NCBI GenBank assembly: GCA_964482225.1
Contig: CAYZWT010000016.1
Coordinates: 25,964 to 89,963 of the forward strand
Direction of reading: 5' to 3'
Length of the DNA stretch: 64,000 nucleotides
Source of the DNA: UBA1429 sp964482225
GTDB lineage: Bacteria > Chloroflexota > Anaerolineae > UBA1429
Of this stretch, positions 1 to 7,981 are shown piece after piece. The notes beneath the pieces are model-generated. The model worked only from the letters and a program-made list of their open reading frames with translations. It made no database searches and was not told where the DNA came from. Made by a program: the position numbers and the translations under genes. How positions within the stretch are numbered: position 1 is the stretch's first letter; every line of letters starts with the position of its first letter.

Positions 1-1
1 C

Positions 2-283
2 CGCATCGGAAGTTGGATCGTGGGTAGCCCCTGGATGCGCAGCAGCTATGGCATCGTCAAGCTCTTTGCCTTTGCCGGGTTGGCCCTCACCCACGCGCTG
101 ATGGCCTATGTATCGCGCGGAACCGTGGCCGAGGGATCGGCCAACATCGTGTGGATGGTCTTTCGCATCCTGAGCTGGATCGCCGTCGCCTTTTGCATCA
201 CGCGCGGGCTGCCGGTGATCGTGGAATCGTTCGCCTGGTTGCAGGCCAAGAGCCGACCTCCCCGGGCCCAGGGCGATTCGTGA
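2..283 (+). CDS. CDP-alcohol phosphatidyltransferase, C-terminal part (5' end outside window)
   Basis: The reading frame is open from the window edge and ends in TGA at 281-283; about 93 C-terminal residues are visible. They form two hydrophobic segments (around IVKLFAFAGLALTHALMAYV and NIVWMVFRILSWIAVAFCIT) separated by a short polar loop, as at the end of PgsA-type integral membrane enzymes that transfer a phosphatidyl group from CDP-diacylglycerol to an alcohol. The catalytic D-G-x2-A-R motif would lie upstream of the window, so the assignment rests on topology and on the next gene: a phosphatidyltransferase followed by an LpxL/PatA-like acyltransferase is a known pairing in phospholipid and glycolipid synthesis. 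The stop codon overlaps the GTG start of the next gene, which suggests translational coupling. Substrate is not determinable. Confidence 0.5.
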   Translation, partial: RIGSWIVGSPWMRSSYGIVKLFAFAGLALTHALMAYVSRGTVAEGSANIVWMVFRILSWIAVAFCITRGLPVIVESFAWLQAKSRPPRAQGDS

Positions 284-1173
284 AAGTCCAGGATATCCTC
301 GGCAGCCCGCCGGGCCTGATGCTCGGCATGTTGATCGCGCGCACCATGCCCCGGCGCTTTGGCTATTGGCTGGCGCGCCGGATCGCCCGTTGGATGCGCC
401 GCAACCGCTATGATATGTTCTGCATTCTGCGAGAGAACCTCTCCCACGTCCTGCCCGAGGCCGATGATGCCATGCTGGATGACCTGGCCCAGGTTGCCGT
501 CGAGCAGGCCGGCTGCTGCTACTTTGATATGTTTCACTTTCGGCCCAAGGACCTGCGCTCGAACGACATCCTCCAATACGACCCTGACGAGTGGGCCGCC
601 GCAAGAGAGATGATGACAGATGAGCGGGGCACCATCATCGTGGGGCCCCATTTGAGCAACTTTGACCTGGCTGCCCAGTGGTTCGTGGCCCAGGGGTTCG
701 AGTTGCTCGCCCTCAGCCTGGCCACACCCGATCGCGGCGACAGGGTGATCAACACCATGCGGCGCCAGCGCGGGATCGTGGTGACACCCATCTCGGTCAA
801 CTCGCTGCGGGCGGCGATGCGCTACCTCAAGCAAGGGGGCGTGGCCATCACCGGCGTGGATCGCCCCGCCACGTATGATGACGAGCCAACCCTCTTTTTT
901 GGCGCCCCCGCTCCGGTGCCACGGGGGCATATTCGCCTGGCGCTCCAGACGGGAGCGCGCTTGATCGTCGCCTATTGCCTCCGCCAACCGGACGGACGCT
1001 ACCAACTCTACCTGTCGCCCCCAATCGAGATGGAGCGCACAGGGGATCGCCAAGAGGACATCGAGCACAACACGCGGCGCGTATTGACACTGATCGAGGA
1101 GGCCGTCCGCTCAGCCCCCGAGCAGTGGGTCATGCTGGTGCCGGTGTGGCGCGCGCCCGGGGAAGCGCGTTAG
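280..1173 (+). CDS. LpxL/HtrB/PatA-family lysophospholipid (lipid A-type) acyltransferase
   Basis: A 297-residue protein. The GTG start at 280 overlaps the previous stop (GTGA), which is preferred over the upstream in-frame ATG at 151 because that one lies deep inside the previous gene. The acyltransferase H-x4-D motif is present as HLSNFD near residues 124-129 after a T-I-I-V-G-P strand, and a GVDRP segment near residue 190 fits the second conserved block. Family members transfer an acyl chain from acyl-ACP or acyl-CoA to a glycolipid or lysophospholipid at the inner membrane face. With a phosphatidyltransferase upstream the arrangement resembles the PatA neighbourhood of phosphatidylinositol-mannoside synthesis, so a glycolipid acceptor is plausible. 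Its TAG stop overlaps the TAA stop of the convergent gene by 3 bp. Confidence 0.8.
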   Translation: MKVQDILGSPPGLMLGMLIARTMPRRFGYWLARRIARWMRRNRYDMFCILRENLSHVLPEADDAMLDDLAQVAVEQAGCCYFDMFHFRPKDLRSNDILQYDPDEWAAAREMMTDERGTIIVGPHLSNFDLAAQWFVAQGFELLALSLATPDRGDRVINTMRRQRGIVVTPISVNSLRAAMRYLKQGGVAITGVDRPATYDDEPTLFFGAPAPVPRGHIRLALQTGARLIVAYCLRQPDGRYQLYLSPPIEMERTGDRQEDIEHNTRRVLTLIEEAVRSAPEQWVMLVPVWRAPGEAR

Positions 1174-3791
1174 CCCCTGGCCAGCCTGTCTTGCGCATCG
1201 CGCAGGTAGCGCAGGGCATCCTCAAATGTAGCCGCCCTCTGGGCCATGCTGATCAGGCTGGTGGCCGAGGCGCAGTGCTCCTCCAGGGCGCGTAGGGCCT
1301 CAGAAGGGCCCTGGACGCGCAGTTGGCCCGCCTGGCGTTGCGCGCGGTCCAGGTCGGCTGTGGCCGCCCGAAACTCGCGGTTGAGCCCGTCTTGGGCGGT
1401 GCGAAGCTGCTGTTCCATCCCCTGATAGGCCTGCAACGCCTCTTGGGCCGTGTTCACGGCGCGACGCATCTGGTTGACCGCCTCGTCCAGCAACTCGGCC
1501 TCGCGGCTCGCCGCCTGATACGTGACGGCGCGCTGCACCAGGGGCTCGCCATCCGCCAGGTCCCAGTCAATCTGGCGCCACTGGGAATCCTGCACCAGGG
1601 CGCGGATCGTAGCGCGGCTCTTTTGCAGGGCCTGGGCCTGCTGCTCGAACTGGCGGTCCAGCGTCGCCAGGGCCTGACGCCCCTCGTTGATCTGGCGGCG
1701 CGCCGCCTCGATGCGCCGCTCCAGCCCGGCCGCTCGCCGGCTGACCAGCTCGGACATGGCGGCGGGATCGTCGCCGCGCGTCTCGGCCTCGGCCTGCCAG
1801 GCGTCATAGTCGGCGTTCAGACGCTCCAGGTCCTCTTCGGGCAGCGGCATCTGCATTGGGTCCAGCTTTTGCAGGCGTTGCCACTCTCTTTCGAGACCTC
1901 TGCGGGCCTCCTGCAACAGCTTCTGATAGCGCGCAACGTCCTCCTCGTGGGCGGCCAGGATCTCGCGGGCCTGGCCCAGCTCCTCCGGCAGCCAGTGATC
2001 GGCTGCCTCGTCATAGTTGATCCGCGCCACATCCCGGAACTCGGGGCGGCGGGCCTCAAAGCGCGCCAGCCACGCCTCATAGCGGTCGCGCAACTCGGGC
2101 AACATGGCCTCGCGGGCCGTGGCCAGGCGCGGGCAGAGCCCCTCGTCCAGCTCGGCCAGCCCGGCCTCCAGGGCCTTGCGCTGGGCGCTCACCCTGGCCA
2201 GGCGCCCCTCCAGCTCCTCGACCAATTGGCGCACGCGGCGCGTGGCTGCCGTGACCGCCTGGAGGCCCTCACGTGCGCCCGCCAATTCGGACTGCTTGGG
2301 CGCGCCGCCCCTCAGCAGCGGGGCGGGCAACCCTGCCCAAGCCTGCTCCGCTTGCTCCAGCAAGGCGTTGATCCGCTGTACCCTGGCCTCGCACGAGCCA
2401 TCCCAGTGACTCGCATAGTAGCGCAGCGCGTCGCTCACGCCCTGCGCCCGCTCGTTCAGCGCCTGGCGGATCTCGGGCGCGGCCTGTTGCTGGTCGGCGA
2501 CGATCTGCGCCAGATCTTGCGTCGCGGCCTCGGCGCGCTCGGCGGCCTCGCGCACAGCTTGCCGGGCCTGCTCGGCCAGCGAGATGGCGGTCTGGTAGCC
2601 GTGCAACGTACCCAGTGCTTGCTGCTCCTCGGCCTGGGCATAGATCTCTTGCGCCTGCGCCACCAGGCTCTCGCTGACATCGGGCTCGAACGCGCCATCG
2701 GCCCGCAAGGCGTCGCACACCTGCTGCGCCGAGGCCAGAGCGCCCACATCGCCCTCGAGCGCCTCGTGGCTGCGGCGCATGATCTCCTGCAATGTATCCA
2801 ACTGCTCGCCCAGGGTCTTTTCCAGCGCGTAGAATGCCTCCATATCGGCGAGCACCTGGCCGTGGGCGTCGGGTGTGGCCGCTTGCGCCGCCAGCGCCAG
2901 GCCGCTCGACAGAGCATCGAACTCGGCGAGGCGCTGGGCAATGGCCGGGTCTCGCGCCCCTTGCGCCTGTAATCCCCGCCAACGCTCTTTCAGGGCGCGC
3001 AAGCCGGCATCGGCCCGCGCCAGGCTCTCCTCGGCGCGCTTGCGCCCCTGGATCACCTGGTCCAGCTCGCGCTCCAGGGTCTGCAACGTCTCGGCGGCCT
3101 GGGCAAGCTGGGCCTCGGATTGGAGCGCCGTAGCCGCGATCTGGCCGGCATCGGCCGCGCGCATCTCATCCAGTGCCTCGCCCAGGGCGCGTTCCAGCAG
3201 AGCCAGGGCATCCCCCAGGGCCTGGATGCTCTGCGTGCCGGCCTCGCTCTCACCCTCCCAGAGCGCCCGCAAGCGGCGCGCCTCGGCCCGCGCGTCGGAT
3301 AGCTCGGCCTGGATGCGCCCGGGGATGCTCTGCGCCTCGGTCCACTGCTCCAGCAGCGCGCCGATCGCCTCGTCGCCCTCGTCCAGCAGGGCGTTCAGGC
3401 GACGCTTGTTGCGCCAGGTGCGCAATGCCTCCCACAGGGGGCGCCAGGCCCCCAAGGCGAGCATCTGCAGGGGGTTGAGCTGATCTGGGCAATAGTCCGC
3501 CACAGCAGGCCAGAGGTCGTTGGCCTGGCTGATGATGACCCGCATCCGTACCAACTGCTCCAGGGCTCGCCGATCCACCTGCTGGTAGCGGCCGGGGCGG
3601 GGGCGTTCGGGCCAGCGCTCCGCATGTTCCGCCTCCACCGCCATCAGACGCTCGATCTGGCGCGTCTCCTCGGCCATAAAGGGCAACCGCCTGCGAATGC
3701 GCCAGATGGCCAGTTGCAGCACGATCCAGGGCGTCATGCTCAGCAGCAGATATACAGCCAGCGCCACAATGATCCATAGCCACCAGCTCAT
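1170..3791 (-). CDS. Membrane-anchored long coiled-coil protein of unknown function
   Basis: An 873-residue protein. The ATG at 3791 (MSWWLWII) is chosen over the GTG at 3800 because an AGGAGG lies 9 bases upstream of it. Residues about 3-30 form one hydrophobic helix followed by a basic stretch (WRIRRRLPF), so the protein is probably anchored with a short N-terminus. The rest is almost entirely Glu/Gln/Ala/Arg/Leu-rich heptad sequence predicted to be coiled coil, interrupted around residues 80-120 by a less helical part. I see no Walker motif, hinge or enzymatic motif, so it is not SMC, RecN or EzrA by sequence alone; an EzrA-like topology (TM plus coiled-coil repeats) is a loose comparison. 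It is convergent with the acyltransferase and shares 4 bp with it. Confidence 0.75.
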   Translation of the reverse strand: MSWWLWIIVALAVYLLLSMTPWIVLQLAIWRIRRRLPFMAEETRQIERLMAVEAEHAERWPERPRPGRYQQVDRRALEQLVRMRVIISQANDLWPAVADYCPDQLNPLQMLALGAWRPLWEALRTWRNKRRLNALLDEGDEAIGALLEQWTEAQSIPGRIQAELSDARAEARRLRALWEGESEAGTQSIQALGDALALLERALGEALDEMRAADAGQIAATALQSEAQLAQAAETLQTLERELDQVIQGRKRAEESLARADAGLRALKERWRGLQAQGARDPAIAQRLAEFDALSSGLALAAQAATPDAHGQVLADMEAFYALEKTLGEQLDTLQEIMRRSHEALEGDVGALASAQQVCDALRADGAFEPDVSESLVAQAQEIYAQAEEQQALGTLHGYQTAISLAEQARQAVREAAERAEAATQDLAQIVADQQQAAPEIRQALNERAQGVSDALRYYASHWDGSCEARVQRINALLEQAEQAWAGLPAPLLRGGAPKQSELAGAREGLQAVTAATRRVRQLVEELEGRLARVSAQRKALEAGLAELDEGLCPRLATAREAMLPELRDRYEAWLARFEARRPEFRDVARINYDEAADHWLPEELGQAREILAAHEEDVARYQKLLQEARRGLEREWQRLQKLDPMQMPLPEEDLERLNADYDAWQAEAETRGDDPAAMSELVSRRAAGLERRIEAARRQINEGRQALATLDRQFEQQAQALQKSRATIRALVQDSQWRQIDWDLADGEPLVQRAVTYQAASREAELLDEAVNQMRRAVNTAQEALQAYQGMEQQLRTAQDGLNREFRAATADLDRAQRQAGQLRVQGPSEALRALEEHCASATSLISMAQRAATFEDALRYLRDAQDRLARG

Positions 3792-3840
3792 TGCTCGCAC
3801 CTCCTGCCCTCAGCGCGGGGCCTGGCCTCTCGGCTCTTGC

Positions 3841-4983
3841 TCACCAATTGGTTACGCTGCCATCTTGTCGGCGCAAATGCGGCAGCTCGGCCATCTGGAA
3901 CGGGTGCGCCAGCGCGGCCTCACGGTCGAACTCGATGCCCAGCCCAGGGGCCGTGGGCGCCAACAGATAGCCATCCTCCCATACCGGCTGGTTGCGCACC
4001 ACATCCGTCAACATGGCGCCCGGCTTGCGCGGCTGCTCTTGCACGGCAAAGTTGGGGATGCTCAGGTTGAATTGCAGGCAGGCCGCCGTCGCCACGGGCC
4101 CCAGCGGGTTGTGTACCGCCACATCGATATAATGCCCCTCGCACCAACCGGCGATCTTGCGGCCCTCCGTCAGGCCAGCGGCGATGCACAGATCAATACG
4201 CGCATAATCAATCAGATCATGGTCAATCAGTTCGCGGAAAGCCCACTTGCTGGCGAACTGCTCGCCGGCCGCCAAGGGCGCCTCGATCTTGCTGCGCAGG
4301 AGGTGGAACGCCTGCGGGCTCTCGGAGCGGATGGGGTCCTCGATGAAATAGGGGCGATAGGGCAACACGTCGCGGCAGAGGGCAATGGCCTCCGGCGGCG
4401 AGAGGCGGGTGTGTACGTCAAAGCACAGTTCGGGGGTCTCGCCCACGGCCTGGCGGATGGCGGCAAACTGCTCCACGGTTTGGCGGATGGCGCGCCCCGG
4501 GTGCAGCAGCCCGCCCTCGTTGGGCAGGCCCCAGCGCAAGAACTTCCAACCCTCGGCGGTCTTGGCCAGCGCATCCTGCACCAGGGGCTCGCTATCTGCG
4601 CCGTGCCCGCCGGCCAGATGGCAGTAGCAGACCACCTTGTCGCGCACGCGACCGCCCAAGAGATCGTATACCGGCAGCCCCAGGGCCTTGCCCTTGAGAT
4701 CCCACAGGGCGATATCTATGGCGGCGATGGCGCTGCCCAGGATCTTGCCGTGGGGAAAGAACCCACCCCGTGAGAGCATCTGCCAGATGTGCTCGGTGCG
4801 CATGGCGTCCTGGCCGACCAACAGCGGCTTGAGATGCTCGATGGCGCCCATGACGGCCAGCTCGCGCCCCGTCAACCCGGATTCCCCCACGCCATAGAGC
4901 CCGTCATCCGTATCCACCACGACGAATAAAAAGTTCCGATGCCCGGCCCAAACCGGATAGCAGGTGATGTCGGCGATTTGCAT
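3841..4983 (-). CDS. Enolase-superfamily sugar-acid dehydratase (D-galactonate dehydratase-like)
   Basis: A 380-residue mandelate racemase/muconate-lactonizing family protein. The N-terminal capping domain runs to about residue 125, and the barrel carries the D-galactonate dehydratase layout: D-x-H (FDVHTR, about 187-189), IEDP (about 215), GEQ (about 240) as metal ligands and HNPLGP (about 290), with a late QE. Spacing matches DgoD, in which these residues bind Mg2+ and act as acid/base. It probably dehydrates an aldonate to a 2-keto-3-deoxy acid in an Entner-Doudoroff-like route, but the sugar acid (galactonate, mannonate, gluconate) cannot be fixed from sequence. An AGGAGG lies 9-10 bases upstream of the ATG. 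No kinase or aldolase is adjacent; the PfkB kinase at 21.9 kb could act downstream. Confidence 0.85.
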   Translation of the reverse strand: MQIADITCYPVWAGHRNFLFVVVDTDDGLYGVGESGLTGRELAVMGAIEHLKPLLVGQDAMRTEHIWQMLSRGGFFPHGKILGSAIAAIDIALWDLKGKALGLPVYDLLGGRVRDKVVCYCHLAGGHGADSEPLVQDALAKTAEGWKFLRWGLPNEGGLLHPGRAIRQTVEQFAAIRQAVGETPELCFDVHTRLSPPEAIALCRDVLPYRPYFIEDPIRSESPQAFHLLRSKIEAPLAAGEQFASKWAFRELIDHDLIDYARIDLCIAAGLTEGRKIAGWCEGHYIDVAVHNPLGPVATAACLQFNLSIPNFAVQEQPRKPGAMLTDVVRNQPVWEDGYLLAPTAPGLGIEFDREAALAHPFQMAELPHLRRQDGSVTNW

Positions 4984-5015
4984 GTGTTCCCTCCTGACAG
5001 CGCGATGTTGCCCTA

Positions 5016-5045
5016 CTGTTACCAGACAACCCCTGTCGCTGTCAA
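5016..5045 (-). promoter_or_regulatory. Sigma70-like promoter for the DgoD-like gene
   Basis: On the minus strand a perfect -35 TTGACA (5040-5045) is followed after 18 bp by a weak -10 TAACAG (5016-5021), about 33 bp before the start codon. The -35 is strong, the -10 is only a partial match. Confidence 0.45.
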
Positions 5046-5077
5046 GCTCGGGCGACGATCGAACATAGCGCTACGCC

Positions 5078-5106
5078 TTGACAGCCTTGTTCGACTGCGC
5101 TACGCT
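5078..5106 (+). promoter_or_regulatory. Sigma70-like promoter for the small DUF6504-like gene
   Basis: TTGACA (5078-5083), 17 bp spacer, TACGCT (5101-5106), about 69 bp upstream of the small ORF at 5175. It is back to back with the promoter of the divergent dehydratase gene; the two -35 elements are 32 bp apart. Confidence 0.55.
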
Positions 5107-5174
5107 TCGCGTCGTCGAATCGGGATCGGCTGGGTTGGCGCACGGCAGCATCGAGGGGCTTTGCAGGGGGTGAC

Positions 5175-5408
5175 ATGACGCAGGTGGTTACCGGCTTGCC
5201 GGTCATCGTTGAGATATGCGCGCAGGGGCAGCCCACTGCGTTCTGGTGGCGCAATCGGCGCCATGTCGTCACAGAGCATGTCTGCCATTGGGACGATCAT
5301 TGCTGCATCAGCGCCCACTGGCTGGTGCGCACGGATTGGGGCGAGCGCGTCACCCTGATTTACGATCGCTCCGAAGACCAGTGGTTCATTGACTGGGCGT
5401 CCGGCTAA
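5175..5408 (+). CDS. Small DUF6504-like protein
   Basis: A 77-residue soluble protein. The core has the pattern F-W-W-R-N-R-R-H-x-V followed by a W and later W-x-V-x-T-D-W-G, which resembles the short DUF6504 family, in which a W-R-G-R-x-Y/H-x-V motif is followed by a conserved Trp. Those proteins occur in actinobacteria and Chloroflexota, often beside DNA-repair polymerase genes, but their activity is unknown to me. Here the neighbours are a sugar-acid dehydratase (divergent) and a GT39 protein (convergent, 3 bp between stop codons). The ATG follows GGGGTGAC, a weak Shine-Dalgarno. It has its own promoter, so it is likely an expressed gene. Confidence 0.6.
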   Translation: MTQVVTGLPVIVEICAQGQPTAFWWRNRRHVVTEHVCHWDDHCCISAHWLVRTDWGERVTLIYDRSEDQWFIDWASG

Positions 5409-5411
5409 CCG

Positions 5412-6995
5412 TCAGCGCTCCTCGCTCTGGATACGATACACCCTCACCGTCGGGCCGCCCGTCCAGCGATCGGGCGCAGCCTCATAGACCAATTCCGCCT
5501 GAACGCCCAACCCCTCGTAAAAGGCGATCTGCTCAACATAGCGATCCGGCTCTCGATAAAAGCGCTCATAGATGGCGCTGCTGACGGCGATGTATGCGGC
5601 GCCCTGCTCGATATAGTGCTTGATCGGCCTCTCGGCCAGCACGCTCCCCCCCACCAGTTGCAGCGCGCTGCTGTTCGCCGGAAAGCTGTACTCTTCGCGG
5701 GCGATGATCGTCCCCGCCGGAAGGTGCGCGTCGAGCCATTGGCGCGTCTGCACCATCGTGCTGGGGCGCACCTGCTGCATCTCTAGCTCGATGGTTTGGC
5801 AGATGGGCGCGGCGCAGATGGCCAGGCCAACCAGAGTCGCCAGCAGGCCGACCGTATGCGGGGAGAGACCGCCGCGCCGCCCCAGCCAGCGGGCGCCGCC
5901 CAGGATCGCCGTGGCGGCCCCGAGGGCCAACACGGGCAGGAGCGGAAAGACCCAGCGCTCCCAATGCAGGGGCGAGGCGCTGATGCCAAGCAGGAACAAG
6001 AGCGCGAACACCAGCGACAGGCGCGCCGCTGCGCTGCCTCGCCAGGCGATCCACGCTGCCCCGGCCAGGGCCAGTAGATAGCGCGCCCAACCCAGCACCC
6101 CTGGCAACGCCACGCTCAGATACCACCACAGGTTCTGCGCCGGCGAGAGGCCGTCGGCGCCCAGGTGCGTGGGCCGCAGCTCGCCCCGCAGGTCGCGCCA
6201 GGCTGTGGGGAAGTCCAGGATGAAATAGGGCGTCGCCAGGCCAAAGCCCAGCACCACCGCTCCCAGGCCCGCCGCTATCCCTGCCAACAGGGCGCGCCGG
6301 TCAGCTCTTTTGGCCCACGCGCGCCACAGCAACACGCCATCGGCCACCAGCAGGATCAGCGCCAGGATGCCCAGGTAGTACTTGGTCGAGATGGCCAGCC
6401 CGCAGGCCAGCCCCGCCAGCGCCTGGCGCGCGGCGGTGGGCCGCTCCAGCATCCGGACGATGGCCCACAGCGCCAGCACGCCGAAAAAGATGGTGGCGCT
6501 ATCGTTGCGCACCATCTGGGCAAACAGCACCAGGTGAGGTATGGGGATCAGGAGCGCTACGGCCAGGAGCGCGGTGGGGCCGTCGAACAAGCGCCGCCCC
6601 AGGTGATAGATGCAGCAGAGCGCCCCCGTGGCATAGGCTACCGACAGCAGCCTCCCCAACAGCAAGGCCGTCCCGATCTGCTCCTCAAAGGCGTTCAGCA
6701 GGCGGGGGGCGGGGCCCAGCCAGGCGCCCCCGTGGGCCGCAGCATGCCACAGACGATAGATGCCGCTCAGGGGATAGATGACGGTGGAGGCCGGATGCCC
6801 GAACCAACCTGGATGCAACCGGCCCGTCGCCGCAATGCGGGCGGCCGGGTACCCAAAAAAACCGACTTCGTCACCCTGCACGACATAGGGGAGATCATGG
6901 CCGACGCCCATCACATAGACGATCAGGCCGGTTAGCAGCAGCGCCGCCAGGCAGAGCAACTCGCGGCGACTGGATCGGGCGTATATCGGCTCCAA
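5412..6995 (-). CDS. GT39/PMT-like polytopic membrane glycosyltransferase
   Basis: A 527-residue protein with about ten hydrophobic segments. The first is residues about 12-32, followed by an extracytoplasmic loop carrying VVQGDEVGF; the acidic D-E pair right after TM1 is the catalytic signature of protein-mannosyltransferase/ArnT-type enzymes, which use a lipid-phosphate sugar donor. The later VRNDSATIFFGVLALW segment also fits the family. The C-terminal 110 residues after the last helix are soluble and contain SAIYERFYREPDRY, typical of these proteins. The start is TTG at 6995, supported by GGGAGG seven bases upstream; no better start is in frame. The acceptor is unknown. Confidence 0.75.
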   Translation of the reverse strand: MEPIYARSSRRELLCLAALLLTGLIVYVMGVGHDLPYVVQGDEVGFFGYPAARIAATGRLHPGWFGHPASTVIYPLSGIYRLWHAAAHGGAWLGPAPRLLNAFEEQIGTALLLGRLLSVAYATGALCCIYHLGRRLFDGPTALLAVALLIPIPHLVLFAQMVRNDSATIFFGVLALWAIVRMLERPTAARQALAGLACGLAISTKYYLGILALILLVADGVLLWRAWAKRADRRALLAGIAAGLGAVVLGFGLATPYFILDFPTAWRDLRGELRPTHLGADGLSPAQNLWWYLSVALPGVLGWARYLLALAGAAWIAWRGSAAARLSLVFALLFLLGISASPLHWERWVFPLLPVLALGAATAILGGARWLGRRGGLSPHTVGLLATLVGLAICAAPICQTIELEMQQVRPSTMVQTRQWLDAHLPAGTIIAREEYSFPANSSALQLVGGSVLAERPIKHYIEQGAAYIAVSSAIYERFYREPDRYVEQIAFYEGLGVQAELVYEAAPDRWTGGPTVRVYRIQSEER

Positions 6996-7028
6996 CTGTG
7001 CGCCTCCCAGTGGGTCATGTCGAGCGCC

Positions 7029-7057
7029 ATTATCCCCTGCCCGGCGGGAGCGGTCAA
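7029..7057 (-). promoter_or_regulatory. Sigma70-like promoter for the GT39 gene
   Basis: Minus strand: TTGACC (7052-7057), 17 bp, GATAAT (7029-7034), about 33 bp upstream of the TTG start at 6995. It is divergent from the methyltransferase promoter, with 19 bp between the two -35 boxes. Confidence 0.65.
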
Positions 7058-7076
7058 CCGCAGCGCCGCCCTTGGC

Positions 7077-7105
7077 TTGGTGCGCCCGCGCCCCCGCGCT
7101 ATAAT
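7077..7105 (+). promoter_or_regulatory. Sigma70-like promoter for the methyltransferase-amidohydrolase pair
   Basis: A perfect -10 TATAAT at 7100-7105 with a weak -35 TTGGTG (7077-7082) at 17 bp. The start codon at 7155 lies about 50 bp downstream. Confidence 0.6.
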
Positions 7106-7154
7106 GCTCGCATCATCGGGCCCGTCTGACAGGCTGAACCTGCAAGGAGCCGCC

Positions 7155-7946
7155 ATGCCCCATCACGACCCATCCGACGCCGCCGCCACGGGCGACCTGG
7201 CCCGCCAGGTATTCGGCCAACGCGCCGCCTATTATGTCACCAGCGCCACCCACACCGACCCCCGGGTGCTGGCCCGCGTGGTCGAGCTGGCCGCGCCGCG
7301 TCCCAGCGATCTCGCCCTGGATATCGGCACCGGCACGGGGCACACCGCCCTGGCCCTGGCGCCGCACCTGAGCGCCATCTGGGGGTTGGACCTCACCCCA
7401 GAGATGCTGTCTCAGGCCGAGTCGCTGCGCGCCGGGCGCGGGGCCGCGAACGTGGCCTGGCTACTGGGCGACGTACATAGCCTGCCCGTGGCCGCCGGCA
7501 GCCTCGATATCGTGGCCTGCCGCCGCGCCGCCCACCACTTTGCCGATATGCACGGCTCCTTGGCCGAGGTGCGCCGCGTGCTCAAGCCCGGGGGGCGCCT
7601 GGTCATTGATGACCGCAGCGCGCCCGAGGACCCCGCCTTGGATACGCTGCTAAACGAGCTGGATCGCCTGCACGACCATTCGCACGTGCGCGAGTACCCG
7701 CCCACCCAATGGGCCGCCCTGCTGGAGCGGGCCGGGTTCGTCGTGGATGCCATCGAGCCCTACACCCAGCACAGGCCCATCAGCTCCCTGACCGAGGACG
7801 TGGCGCCGGAGGATGTGGCCCGCATCTATGCCCTGGTGGAAGGCATGTCGCCCGAGCAGGCAGCGGAACTGCACCTGGAACGCCAAGAGGATACCTGGTA
7901 CTTTGACCACCACTACCTGCTGGCCGCCGCCCATGTAGCGCCGTGA
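7155..7946 (+). CDS. Class I SAM-dependent methyltransferase (UbiE/Methyltransf_11 type)
   Basis: A 263-residue protein. The ATG at 7155 is chosen over the in-frame start at 7017 because AAGGAG lies seven bases upstream and the promoter at 7077-7105 falls between the two. Motif I, LDIGTGTGHTALALAP, is near residues 53-68; the acidic end of strand 2 is in WGLDLTPEML; motif II-like DIVACRRAAHHFAD and post-motif VRRVLKPGGRLVI follow in the usual order. Family members methylate small molecules such as quinones; the substrate is not recognisable. It lies 35 bp upstream of the amidohydrolase gene and is probably co-transcribed with it. Confidence 0.85.
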   Translation: MPHHDPSDAAATGDLARQVFGQRAAYYVTSATHTDPRVLARVVELAAPRPSDLALDIGTGTGHTALALAPHLSAIWGLDLTPEMLSQAESLRAGRGAANVAWLLGDVHSLPVAAGSLDIVACRRAAHHFADMHGSLAEVRRVLKPGGRLVIDDRSAPEDPALDTLLNELDRLHDHSHVREYPPTQWAALLERAGFVVDAIEPYTQHRPISSLTEDVAPEDVARIYALVEGMSPEQAAELHLERQEDTWYFDHHYLLAAAHVAP

Positions 7947-7981
7947 CCCAGCGTTCGGCGGGTTCACCCGAGGAGGCCCCC

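Noticed and set aside
1323..2972. 549-codon ORF on the plus strand antisense to the coiled-coil gene
   Set aside because: It is the mirror of a Gln/Leu/Ala-rich frame in GC-rich DNA; no domain, no ribosome site, and the minus-strand gene has a clear start.
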